A stretch of DNA of 64,000 nucleotides. It comes from Phytomonospora sp040655735. GTDB taxonomy: Bacteria > Actinomycetota > Actinomycetes > Mycobacteriales > Micromonosporaceae. The DNA is taken from the NCBI RefSeq assembly GCF_040655735.1, contig NZ_JBFAKK010000005.1, positions 1 to 64,000 of the forward strand. The letters are read 5' to 3'. Made by a program: the position numbers and the translations under genes. How positions within the stretch are numbered: position 1 is the stretch's first letter; each line of letters starts with the position of its first letter. The notes under the pieces were generated by a model. That model searched no databases and was not told the origin of the DNA. It saw only the letters and a list, made by a program, of their open reading frames with translations. Positions 17,701-24,612 of this stretch are shown one piece after another.

Positions 17701-18469
17701 GCGCTCCCGGAGGCGTCGCCCACTGCCCGCCACCTTGCGGCGGAGGCGGCGCGCCCCACTGGTCGTTGGCGGGCGGGCCGGAGGCCGGCGCACCGTGAGG
17801 GGGCGGCGGCGCGCCCCACTGGTCGTTGGAGGGAGCCCCAGGAGGCGGCGGGGGCGCACCCCACTGCTGAGCCGGAGGACCCGACGCGGGCGCACCCGGG
17901 GGCGTCCCGAAGTGCTCACCGGCGGGCGGCCCGGAGGCCGGAGGCGTGCCGAAGTGGTCGTTCGCCGGCGGCCCGGAGGCCGGAGCTCCCGGAGGCGTTC
18001 CCCAGTGTTCGTTCGCGGGGGGACCCGACGCGGGCGCTCCCGGAGGCGTCGCCCACTGCCCGCCGCCCTGCGGCGGCGGAGGCGGCGCACCCCAATGTTC
18101 ACCTGCCGGCGGCCCCGACGCGGGCGCACCCGGCGGAGTCCACGCGCCCTGGCCGGATCCCTGCGAGGAGGGCGGCCCGGAGGTCGGTGCTCCCGCGGGG
18201 GGCCACTGCTGGCCGCCACCGGCGGGAGGGGGTGCGGGCTGTTCGGTGTTCCACGGGTTCATCGGCTCGGGACCACCGCCGGCGGGCGGCCAGCCGCCGC
18301 CTTCGCGCTGGTCGGCGTGCCAGCCTGTGTCGGTGTGGGGGTCCGCGGGCGGACTCGCGTACGGCGGCGCACTCCCCATCGGCGGGTTGACGTACAGACC
18401 GCACTGCGGGCAACGCTCCGCGGCGGCGTGTACCTGCGCTCCGCAAGCGGCACAGGTTCGGTTACCCAT
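14717..18469 (-). CDS. Zinc-ribbon protein with giant Pro/Gly repeats
   Basis: 1250 residues. The N-terminus is a four-cysteine zinc ribbon (CAACGAQVHAAAERCPQCG). Residues about 93-515 hold about 21 copies of a SGPPANDQWGTPPGAPA-like unit mixed with poly-Pro runs. About 515-820 are Pro- and acid-rich, including EDWELPPLPEPPP. Residues about 828-1080 hold ten FGVPS units, mostly alternating SAEGGDRF and SSESGDRF. The tail is Pro-rich. No signal peptide or membrane helix is visible, so it is probably cytosolic or scaffold-like. ATG 18469 follows GGAGGG; longer starts lack a ribosome site. The function is unknown. Confidence 0.8.
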   Translation of the reverse strand: MGNRTCAACGAQVHAAAERCPQCGLYVNPPMGSAPPYASPPADPHTDTGWHADQREGGGWPPAGGGPEPMNPWNTEQPAPPPAGGGQQWPPAGAPTSGPPSSQGSGQGAWTPPGAPASGPPAGEHWGAPPPPPQGGGQWATPPGAPASGPPANEHWGTPPGAPASGPPANDHFGTPPASGPPAGEHFGTPPGAPASGPPAQQWGAPPPPPGAPSNDQWGAPPPPHGAPASGPPANDQWGAPPPPQGGGQWATPPGAPASGPPAGEQQWGAPPPPPPVSGPPANDQWGTPPGAPASGPPGQPGGWQPPPPPGAPISGPPAQQWGAPPPPPPPPGGGRPWGTPPGAPASGPPANDQWGTPPGAPASGPPANDQWGTPPGAPASGPPAQQWGAPPPPPPPPASGPPANDQWGTPPSAPASGPPAGGQWSTPPGAPASGPPANDQWGTPPSAPASGPPAGGQWSTPPGAPASGPPANDQWGTPPSAPASGPPAQQWNAPPPPPPGAPTSGPPAQQWGAPPPPPPPPGGGQPWGPAPGAPGSPPPAGDQWGTPPGAPGSAPPANDQWGTPPGAPGQQGGWQPPPPHGADQPWGAPPPPPGGEQQSWQPPGMPPAPPADGPSGPPPGGAWDGPPSSPPPGGERDESAPWAASPTSAPPAPAENSAWPAPPAASEPPAFSMPGDNKGDGYSAPGSHPADMQQPPIDDPDLPPLPELPPVEKDLTDNDEDWELPPLPEPPPIGEKLDVPQDLPAAASGPDVDPDVPPPPPPPEGGAIWEGAAPAPAPAEPQISAEEQAMLDAIGSDAGLTDTAADASGDGAPTSGAPLGADSPADAPSFGVPSAEGGDRFSPEPAQPEATSFGVPSSESGDRFSPEPSQPETPSFGVPSAEGGDRFEPSQPETPSFGVPSSESGDRFSPEPASSGAHSVPPPPSGEAAPSFGVPSAEGGDRFEPSQPETPSFGVPSSESGDRFSPEPSNEHGGFAPPAEPAPAFGVPSAEGGDRFDPPQPETPSFGVPSSESGDRFTPEPGSGSHFDLSQPEESPSFGVPSSESGDRFDPAPSSEHGGFAPPPAEAAPSFGVPSSEPTPAGESHYPPADAPLAESAPANQYTPPPAPVDTPDISEWKTPGEQPQAGNAWASLAEPFAAQQAEAQPAPAADPQQPEPAGSNGAGSSSWFADGADPNAPGAPGAPAAPSAPGTPGDAARGVATVPEANRLAADELPARLPMATPRTYGRPPEPELPWPPMPGGGDGGPRT
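14950..18260. repeat. In-gene repeat arrays
   Basis: Two coding repeat families lie inside the zinc-ribbon gene: about 16.9-18.2 kb (SGPP units, many near-identical at DNA level, for example the CCCCACTGGTCGTT segments) and about 15.2-16.0 kb (FGVPS units). Such arrays recombine and vary in copy number, and they are prone to assembly collapse. Confidence 0.75.
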
Positions 18470-18615
18470 CAGAGCCCTCCAGGCCGAGGCTTTCGCCAGG
18501 TACATCCCACCGTGCCACACCACCGCAAGTCCGGTGAGGGGCTCAGTCGTTCGTCAAGCATCGCTGATCACGTTCTGTAATCGAGTCCTGCCGTACGTTC
18601 GGCCCGTATCCCACT

Positions 18616-20040
18616 CTATGCGGAGCTGCTGTCCGACGAGGCCGCTCCGGAATCACCCGGATCGGGGGCCGGTTCGATGCCCGAAGGTGAAGACGACGCC
18701 GACTCGCCGGCCGAGTCGGAGGGCGCCGGCGAGCTCGAACCCGAACCGGAGTCGGAGGGCGATGGGGAGCCCGAGCCGCCACCCGGTTCCTGACTGGGGG
18801 AGGTGGAGGGAGACGTCGACGGCGAAGTCGACGGGGAGGTCGACGGCGTCGGGGTCGGCGAGGGCGTCGTGGGGGGCGGCGTGATGTCGTCGCCGTCGCC
18901 CTTGACGGCCTTCACGACGCGCGTGGCGCCGAAGTAGTCGTCGAACCACACCGGCGAGACCTTCACGACGTCACCGGCGGTGGGCGCGTGGACCATCTTG
19001 CCGTCGCCGATGTACATGCCGACGTGGTAGACCGAGGTCCAGTCGCCGGGCCGGTCGCCGTAGAAGATGAGGTCGCCGGGCAGGAGGTACTCCACGCCGA
19101 TCGGCTCGTCGGAGGTCTGGTGGTACTGGTCGTTGGCGATGCGCGGCAGGGAGATCCCCACCGAGCGGTACGAGGCCCACATCAGGCCGGAGCAGTCGAA
19201 GGAGTTCGGCCCCTCCTCGCTCCACTGGTAGGGCTTGCCGAGCTGCTTGAGGGCCCACTGGGCGGCCTTGATCGCCTTCGGTCCGGCCGAGTAGCCCTTG
19301 ACCTTCTCGCCGAACTTGCCCGAGTAGCCCTTGGAGAACTCGGTGCGGGCCTTCTCGGCCTCGACGATCGCGTTCTGGTTGTCCTTGACGAGCTTGGTGA
19401 CCTCTTTGTTGAGCTTCTCGTAGGACGTGCGCAGCGTCTCGTCGCGTTCGGCGGCGCGCTCCTGCGCGGCGATCGCGGCGTCGTGGGCGGCCTGGGCCTC
19501 GTCGAGGTCGACGCGCGCGTCGGCGAGCTGCTCGGTGAGGTCGGCGCCGGAGTCCGTCGAGCCGCCGGTCAGGCCGGTCAGGTCGAGGGGCGTCGACTGG
19601 GCGTCGGTGTACTGCTTGGCGGCCAGGTCGGAGACGGCCGTCTCCAGCGCGTCCACGATGGACTGGGCGCCGGCGAGCTGCCCGGTGGTCGCGGTGACGA
19701 GCTGGTTGCGGTTGGCCAGGTCGATGCCGGCGGCCTTGCTCTGCTCGGCGAGCTTGGCCAACTCGACGTTCTTGGTCTGGATCTGCGTGGCGAGCGGGCC
19801 GATTCCGGGGATGGCCGTCCCGGTCGGGGGCAGTCCGGTGCCGGTGCCGAGCCCGGTTCCGGGCACGACCGGCGCGGGAACGCTGCCGTCGGGGCGTGAT
19901 CCGCCCGCCGGCGGTGCCGTCACCCCTGGCGGGTCGGCGAGGGCGACCGTCGCCGGCATGGCGGCGAGCATGACCGCCGCGGTGGTGAACATGAAGAGGA
20001 CTCGGCCGAGTTTCCGGGCCTTGGTCCACAGTGGTCGCAT
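18616..20040 (-). CDS. Secreted NlpC/P60 peptidoglycan endopeptidase
   Basis: 474 residues. Signal peptide (basic start, then FMFTTAAVMLAAMPATVALA). Residues about 90-260 are a coiled coil, as in RipA/DIP1281-type hydrolases. The NlpC/P60 domain (about 275-390) has the catalytic Cys in NSFDCSGLMW, His in YHVGMYIG and a third polar residue at VHAP. The C-terminal 85 residues are a Ser/Pro/Thr-rich tail with TSPS repeats. It probably cleaves stem peptides during wall remodelling. ATG 20040 follows GAGGGAG. The zinc-ribbon gene follows on the same strand. Confidence 0.9.
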   Translation of the reverse strand: MRPLWTKARKLGRVLFMFTTAAVMLAAMPATVALADPPGVTAPPAGGSRPDGSVPAPVVPGTGLGTGTGLPPTGTAIPGIGPLATQIQTKNVELAKLAEQSKAAGIDLANRNQLVTATTGQLAGAQSIVDALETAVSDLAAKQYTDAQSTPLDLTGLTGGSTDSGADLTEQLADARVDLDEAQAAHDAAIAAQERAAERDETLRTSYEKLNKEVTKLVKDNQNAIVEAEKARTEFSKGYSGKFGEKVKGYSAGPKAIKAAQWALKQLGKPYQWSEEGPNSFDCSGLMWASYRSVGISLPRIANDQYHQTSDEPIGVEYLLPGDLIFYGDRPGDWTSVYHVGMYIGDGKMVHAPTAGDVVKVSPVWFDDYFGATRVVKAVKGDGDDITPPPTTPSPTPTPSTSPSTSPSTSPSTSPSQEPGGGSGSPSPSDSGSGSSSPAPSDSAGESASSSPSGIEPAPDPGDSGAASSDSSSA

Positions 20041-20277
20041 GCTGCCGTCTCCCTCGTGTGGCCGCCGATCGTCACGAAGTAAGAATTCGGGCGGCACCGT
20101 GCGCGTTGCCACCGTACTAAGGGATAGCCAGATCACACCACCCGCGGGCAAAACTGTGTGAATCTTGTACGCATATCGGGCGTCCACTTGGGGCTCCCGC
20201 GATCAAGATTCCACGGTCGGCAGTAGTCTCGCTCCCATACGTATACGGCGACGCGGTAATGATGCGAGGCGGCAGCG

Positions 20278-21450
20278 ATGACGGACAAGTCCTTTCGGGC
20301 AAGCATCGAGGAAAAGGTGGCCGCCGGTGAGCGGCTGACCCGTGAAGACGGCGTGGCGCTCTACGAGTGCGACGACCTGTCCTGGCTCGGTGGCCTCGCC
20401 CACCAGGTGCGGGTGCGCAAGAACGGCGAGCGGGTGATGTTCAACGTCAACCGGCACCTGAACCTCACCAACGTCTGCTCGGCCTCCTGCGCCTACTGCT
20501 CCTTCCAGCGCAAACCCGGCGAGAAGGACGCGTACACGATGCGCGTCGAGCAGGCCGTCGAGCTGGCCAAGCAGATGGAAGGCGACCAGCTCACCGAGCT
20601 GCACATCGTCAACGGCCTCCACCCCACGCTGCCGTGGAAGTACTACCCGCGCGTGCTCAGCGAGCTGAAGAAGGCGCTCCCGACGGTCAACCTCAAGGCC
20701 TTCACCGCCACCGAGGTCCAGTGGTTCGAGAAGATCTCCGGGCTGGGCGCCAGTGAGATCCTCGACCAGCTCATCGACGCCGGCCTCGAGTCGCTGACCG
20801 GCGGCGGCGCCGAGATCTTCGACTGGGAGATCCGCCAGCACATCGTCGACCACGACTGCCACTGGGAGGACTGGTCGCGCATCCACCGCCTCGCCCACGA
20901 GAAGGGCCTGCGCACCCCGGCGACGATGCTCTACGGCCACATCGAGGAGCCCCGCCACCGCGTCGACCACGTGCTGCGCCTGCGCGAGCTCCAGGACGAG
21001 ACGAACGGCTTCGCGGTGTTCATCCCGCTGCGCTACCAGCACGACTTCGTCGACGCCAAGGACGGCAAGATCCGCAACAAGCTCCAGGCTCGCACGACGA
21101 TGGCCTCGCCGGCGGAGTCGCTGAAGACCTTCGCGGTCTCCCGTCTGCTGCTGGACAACTTCGACCACGTCAAGTGCTTCTGGGTCATGCACGGCCTTGA
21201 GGTCGCGCAGCTGTCGCTGAACTTCGGCGTCGACGACCTCGACGGCTCGGTGGTCGAGTACAAGATCACCCACGACGCCGACTCCTACGGCACGCCCGAC
21301 AAGATGGGCCGCGAGGACCTGCTCGAACTCATCCGCGACGCCGGCTTCCAGCCCGTCGAGCGGAACACGAAGTACGAGATCGTGCGCGAGTACGACCCGC
21401 CGGTCTCGCTCGCCGAGCGCCGCGCGGTCCCGCAGGACGTCTGGTCGTAG
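20278..21450 (+). CDS. mqnE: Aminofutalosine synthase
   Basis: 390-residue radical-SAM enzyme of the futalosine pathway. It joins SAM to 3-[(1-carboxyvinyl)oxy]benzoate to make 6-amino-6-deoxyfutalosine. The 4Fe-4S motif is NVCSASCAYCSFQRKPGEKD. Signatures ELHIVNGLHPTLPWKYY, LESLTGGGAEIFDWE and GHIEEPRHRVDHVL fit MqnE rather than MqnC, which differs around the cluster. ATG 20278 has GAGG upstream. It depends on MqnA's product; mqnA lies about 16 kb downstream in this window. Confidence 0.95.
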   Translation: MTDKSFRASIEEKVAAGERLTREDGVALYECDDLSWLGGLAHQVRVRKNGERVMFNVNRHLNLTNVCSASCAYCSFQRKPGEKDAYTMRVEQAVELAKQMEGDQLTELHIVNGLHPTLPWKYYPRVLSELKKALPTVNLKAFTATEVQWFEKISGLGASEILDQLIDAGLESLTGGGAEIFDWEIRQHIVDHDCHWEDWSRIHRLAHEKGLRTPATMLYGHIEEPRHRVDHVLRLRELQDETNGFAVFIPLRYQHDFVDAKDGKIRNKLQARTTMASPAESLKTFAVSRLLLDNFDHVKCFWVMHGLEVAQLSLNFGVDDLDGSVVEYKITHDADSYGTPDKMGREDLLELIRDAGFQPVERNTKYEIVREYDPPVSLAERRAVPQDVWS

Positions 21451-21454
21451 GCGC

Positions 21455-22087
21455 CTAGTCTTCGCAGAGCTGGGAGCGGAGGGTCGTCAAGGCCCACCGC
21501 TCCCATTTCCGTGCGCTCCAGGAGCGGTCGCCGACCAGCAGCAGGTACAGCTCGGGGCTGAGCACGCCGTAGAGGACGTCGGCGGCCTCGCTCCATTCCA
21601 GGCCCTCGGCGGCGCCGGGCTTGGCCGCGAAGGAGCGCGCGAAGGCCGACTGGACGGTGTAGCGCGGGTCCTCGGTGCGCGGCCACAGTTCGCCGATCTC
21701 GGGATCGCTGGTCGCGGCGGCGTCGAGCATCTTCATGATCGACGAGACCCGCGCGAGGACCTTCGCGGTGCCCTCGACGTGCAGGCGCAGGCTCTCGACG
21801 GCTCCGGGCGCGTCGACGGCGTCGCGGAACCACACCCGGTCGAGGGTGGCCACCGGCGCGTCGTCGCCGGCGATGGTCACGTCGACGAGTTCCTTGAGCA
21901 GAGCGCGCTTGTTGCCGAAGGTGAAGTAGACGGTCTGGACGGCGACCCCCGCCTTGTCGGCGACGTCCTGCAGTGACGTGGCGCCGTAGCCACCGGCGAC
22001 GAACAGCTCGGCGGCGGCGTCGCGCATGCGCTTGCGCGTCTCGGCGGCGCGGATGGCGCGGCGATCGGGCTTCTTGGCGGCGGTCAT
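21455..22087 (-). CDS. TetR-family repressor
   Basis: 210 residues. N-terminal HTH at about 15-60 (AAAELFVAGGYGATSLQDV, then AGVAVQTVYFTFGNKRALL). The C-terminal ligand domain has no recognised specificity. No Shine-Dalgarno precedes ATG 22087, so the mRNA may be leaderless. It diverges from the ABM-like gene, and six copies of a 10-bp dyad fill the space between them, so it probably binds there and represses both. Confidence 0.88.
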   Translation of the reverse strand: MTAAKKPDRRAIRAAETRKRMRDAAAELFVAGGYGATSLQDVADKAGVAVQTVYFTFGNKRALLKELVDVTIAGDDAPVATLDRVWFRDAVDAPGAVESLRLHVEGTAKVLARVSSIMKMLDAAATSDPEIGELWPRTEDPRYTVQSAFARSFAAKPGAAEGLEWSEAADVLYGVLSPELYLLLVGDRSWSARKWERWALTTLRSQLCED

Positions 22088-22192
22088 GACTGGAGGCTAA
22101 CGCTAGAGTGCCGCGTCAGCGGTGCGGGTCCTTCACTGGAGTTCATCACTAGAGTGCTACTTTAGTTTCACGACTGGAGTCGGACTCTAGTC
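22088..22192. promoter_or_regulatory. Six-copy TetR operator array
   Basis: A 10-bp dyad of form NACTNNAGTN recurs at 22088 (GACTGGAGGC), 22101 (CGCTAGAGTG), 22134 (CACTGGAGTT), 22147 (CACTAGAGTG), 22172 (GACTGGAGTC) and 22183 (GACTCTAGTC). The last two are 11 bp apart, one helical turn. The array spans the divergent promoter of the TetR and ABM-like genes. Confidence 0.75.
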
Positions 22193-22221
22193 AGTCCCGT
22201 CATCGACCGAGAGGATCCGCC

Positions 22222-22509
22222 ATGTCCCTCATCGTCCTCACCAGGTTCGCCATCGACCCCGCCGACGCCGGCGAACTCGTCACCCGCCACGCCGCCCTCG
22301 TCGAGGCCCAGCGGGGCACCGGCCTCACCAACGCCGGGCTCGGGCGGATCGACGACGCCAACTGGGTCGGCGTCTGGCGCTGGGAGTCGGCCGAGCACCT
22401 GGCCGCCGTCCGCGCCGCCCCGGGGCCCGAGGCCGCCCACGCCTTCGCGCTCGTCACCGACCGCTCGGCCATCACCGTCGAGGAGATCGAACTCGTCGAC
22501 GAGCGTTAG
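22222..22509 (+). CDS. ABM/EthD-like dimeric alpha-beta barrel protein
   Basis: 95 residues with the alternating beta-alpha pattern of the antibiotic-biosynthesis-monooxygenase superfamily (LIVLTRFAIDP at the start, NWVGVWRWESAEHL in the middle, ITVEEIEL at the end). Such proteins are small cofactor-free oxygenases, heme-degrading enzymes or stress proteins. ATG 22222 follows GAGAGGA. It sits under the six-copy operator, so it is probably induced by the TetR ligand. Exact function unknown. Confidence 0.75.
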   Translation: MSLIVLTRFAIDPADAGELVTRHAALVEAQRGTGLTNAGLGRIDDANWVGVWRWESAEHLAAVRAAPGPEAAHAFALVTDRSAITVEEIELVDER

Positions 22510-22526
22510 GGCCCGCCCTGCGGGAA

Positions 22527-22550
22527 ACTGTCGTACCCCGATGCGACAGT
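22527..22550. terminator. Hairpin after the ABM-like gene
   Basis: ACTGTCG (22527-22533) pairs with CGACAGT (22544-22550) over a 10-base loop, 17 bases past the stop. Confidence 0.45.
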
Positions 22551-22700
22551 GCTTCCACGGATGGCGAGTGGGGATCCGAGGGGTCTGTTCGCGCCCCGCC
22601 GTTTCGAGCGTGTCCTTGTGGGGCCGCGCGAGAGCCTCGGCGGGACGCGGTGCCCGCCGACCCCTCCCCGCTCGCCTCCGCCCGACCTAGGCTGGGAGCG

Positions 22701-23387
22701 ATGCACAGCGAAGTACCCGCACGCCTCGTCCCAGGGGCCGTCGTCTGGCGCCGCACCGTGCTCGACGCCGGCGGGCTCTCCCGGATCCTGCCCGACGGCT
22801 GCCTCGACATCATCTGGACCGCGGGCTCCCTCTTCGTCGCCGGGCCCGACACCGTCGCGCGCGTCGGGCGGACCACCCCCGGGAGCTTCACGGGTCTGCG
22901 CTTCGCCTCCGGCGTCGGGCCGGCGGTGCTCGGCCTGCCAGCCTTCGAACTCACCGACCGCCGCGTCGACCTGGCCGAGCTGTGGCGGCCAGCCCGCGTC
23001 CGTGAGGCCGTCGAGCGCATCCACGATGGCGCCGAGCCCGGCGCGGTCATCGAGGAACTCGCCGCCGAGCACCTCCGGCGAGGCGAGGGCCCCGACCCGC
23101 TCATGCGCGCCGTCGCCGCCCGCCTGAGCGCGGGAGACTCCGTCGCCGGCACCGCCCGGGCGGTCAACCTGGGCGAACGCCACCTGCGCCGCCGCTCGCT
23201 GGCCGCCTTCGGCTACGGCCCCAAGGTCCTCGGCCGGATCCTGCGCCTCGGCCGCGCCCTCGACCTGGCCCGCGACGGTGTCCCGTACGCGCAGGTCGCC
23301 GCGGCCACCGGCTACACCGACCAGGCGCACCTCTCGCGCGAGGTCAAGGCCCTGGCGGGCGCGCCCCTCGGGGTCGTGCTGGCGTAG
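22701..23387 (+). CDS. AraC-family regulator
   Basis: 229 residues. An N-terminal cupin-like sensor (RILPDGCLDIIWTAGSLFVAG) is typical of the AraC group with a DUF6597-type N-domain. The C-terminal HTH includes VNLGERHLRRRSLAAFGYGP and YAQVAAATGYTDQAHLSREV. ATG 22701 follows GGGAGCG. The final 44 bases overlap the end of the convergent DUF3626 gene. Target unknown. Confidence 0.85.
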   Translation: MHSEVPARLVPGAVVWRRTVLDAGGLSRILPDGCLDIIWTAGSLFVAGPDTVARVGRTTPGSFTGLRFASGVGPAVLGLPAFELTDRRVDLAELWRPARVREAVERIHDGAEPGAVIEELAAEHLRRGEGPDPLMRAVAARLSAGDSVAGTARAVNLGERHLRRRSLAAFGYGPKVLGRILRLGRALDLARDGVPYAQVAAATGYTDQAHLSREVKALAGAPLGVVLA

Positions 23388-24207
23388 GCGCGCCGAAGCG
23401 CGCGAGGCAGTGCCACACGCGCTTGAGCGCCTGCGGGTCGTGGTCACCGGAGTCGGCCGCCTGTCCGATCACGCGCGGGTCGAGGACCCCGTCGACGGCG
23501 ATCGATGCCCCCAGCTCCACGTACTCCGGCCCCCGGTAGTCGGGATGCCGCGCCAGGTCGGCGACGGTCAGCCGGAAGCCGCCGTGCCACTCCACCCGGC
23601 AGGGCAGTCGCGCCGCCGCGTCCTCGACGCCGGTCCCGCGAAACGACGGGTCCAGCACCAGCGCCTCGATGTCGCGCGCGAGCGAGACCGGCCCGTGCAC
23701 CTGCGCCTCGACGTAGTCGTCGAGCGCGTCGGCCCCGGCGGCCTCGGCTCTGGCGACGAGGCCGGCGCGGCCGGCCACGCCGAAGTCGGTGGGCTCGAAG
23801 ACGCTGTCGGGGTGACAGAAGGTGGCGCGCGCCAGGGTGTCTTCGGCCAGGCGGAAGTGCGCCGACCCGAAGCGGCGGGCGGCGCCGTAAGGGTCGCGGC
23901 GAAAGTCGAGGGCGCCGTACACGGGCCGCTCGTGTGCGGGGGCGTCGTCGTAGGCGCCGGCGAAGATGCGGCTCTCCCACCGCCACCGGTCCCCGCCGGG
24001 GTGCGCGGTGAGGCCGCCGTTGCTCGTCCCGGTCACGAACTGGGACAGGTAGAACCCGTCCTCGGCGAGCGCGTCGAGGACGGGTTTCCCGCCCGCGCGG
24101 CGGTCGGGATGGAAGTTGACGGTCACGCGCAGGGCCGGGTCGAGCGGCGGCCCGTACGCCAGCCCGGCGACGTGCCGCAGCGCGCGCTCCCCGGCCGTCG
24201 GCGGCAT
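23344..24207 (-). CDS. DUF3626 domain protein
   Basis: 287 residues matching the DUF3626 family by eye (LRVTVNFHPDR, FYLSQFVTGTSNGGLTAHPGG, ERPVYGALDF, RFGSAHFRL, DDYVEAQVHGPVSL). The family resembles ADP-ribosyltransferase-like toxins in part of its fold (family knowledge, weak), but no activity is established that I can cite. It starts four bases after the VOC gene stop, so the two are co-transcribed. Its 3' end overlaps the AraC gene by 44 bases. Confidence 0.75.
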   Translation of the reverse strand: MPPTAGERALRHVAGLAYGPPLDPALRVTVNFHPDRRAGGKPVLDALAEDGFYLSQFVTGTSNGGLTAHPGGDRWRWESRIFAGAYDDAPAHERPVYGALDFRRDPYGAARRFGSAHFRLAEDTLARATFCHPDSVFEPTDFGVAGRAGLVARAEAAGADALDDYVEAQVHGPVSLARDIEALVLDPSFRGTGVEDAAARLPCRVEWHGGFRLTVADLARHPDYRGPEYVELGASIAVDGVLDPRVIGQAADSGDHDPQALKRVWHCLARFGAPTPARPRGARPPGP

Positions 24208-24211
24208 GGCG

Positions 24212-24607
24212 TCAGGCGGGCAGCGGCGCGAAGAGGTCGACGCCGTTGCCGTCGGGGTCCTTGACGACGGCGTAGCGCTGCCCCCAGAACGCGTCCCAGG
24301 GCTTGAGCTCGCTCTCGTAGCCGGTCGCCATGAGCTCGTCGTACCGGCGATCCACCTCGGCGGGGGAGTCGACGAGGAAGGACAGGCCGATGCGGCCGGC
24401 GCCCTTCACGGGCTCGAACCCGGGGTGGAACTGCTCGACCATCTCCGCGGAGTCCCAGGCGACGCGGATGCCGCCGCGCAGGGTGACCTCGACGTGCGGT
24501 TGCGTCTCGGCTCCCTCGGGGATGTCGAAGCCGAGGCGGCGGTAGAAGGCGAGCGAGGCGGCCATGTCGTCGACGACGATGCCGATCATGTCGAGTACGG
24601 GTTCCAT
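24212..24607 (-). CDS. Glyoxalase/VOC-family protein
   Basis: 131 residues with two beta-alpha-beta-beta-beta halves of the vicinal-oxygen-chelate fold (MIGIVVDDMAASLAFYRRLG; YAVVKDPDGNGVDLFAPL). This group includes bleomycin-binding proteins and dioxygenases. Only some canonical metal ligands can be identified, so metal binding is uncertain. ATG 24607 is preceded by GAAGG; GTG 24616 is an alternative. It leads the DUF3626 gene in a two-gene unit. Confidence 0.75.
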   Translation of the reverse strand: MEPVLDMIGIVVDDMAASLAFYRRLGFDIPEGAETQPHVEVTLRGGIRVAWDSAEMVEQFHPGFEPVKGAGRIGLSFLVDSPAEVDRRYDELMATGYESELKPWDAFWGQRYAVVKDPDGNGVDLFAPLPA

Positions 24608-24612
24608 GGCCT

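Noticed and set aside
16403..18580. Long plus-strand ORFs opposite the repeat protein
   Set aside because: They are Arg/Gly-rich mirrors of the Pro/Gly repeats on the minus strand.
20041..20277. Possible c-di-AMP (ydaO) riboswitch upstream of the NlpC/P60 gene
   Set aside because: The minus strand contains CGCGGGAGCCCCAAGTGG and GCCGCCCGAATTC, loosely like ydaO elements, and wall hydrolases are usual ydaO targets. The ACAGCTAACC-like core and the GGGGTGAATC segment are absent. A covariance-model search would decide.
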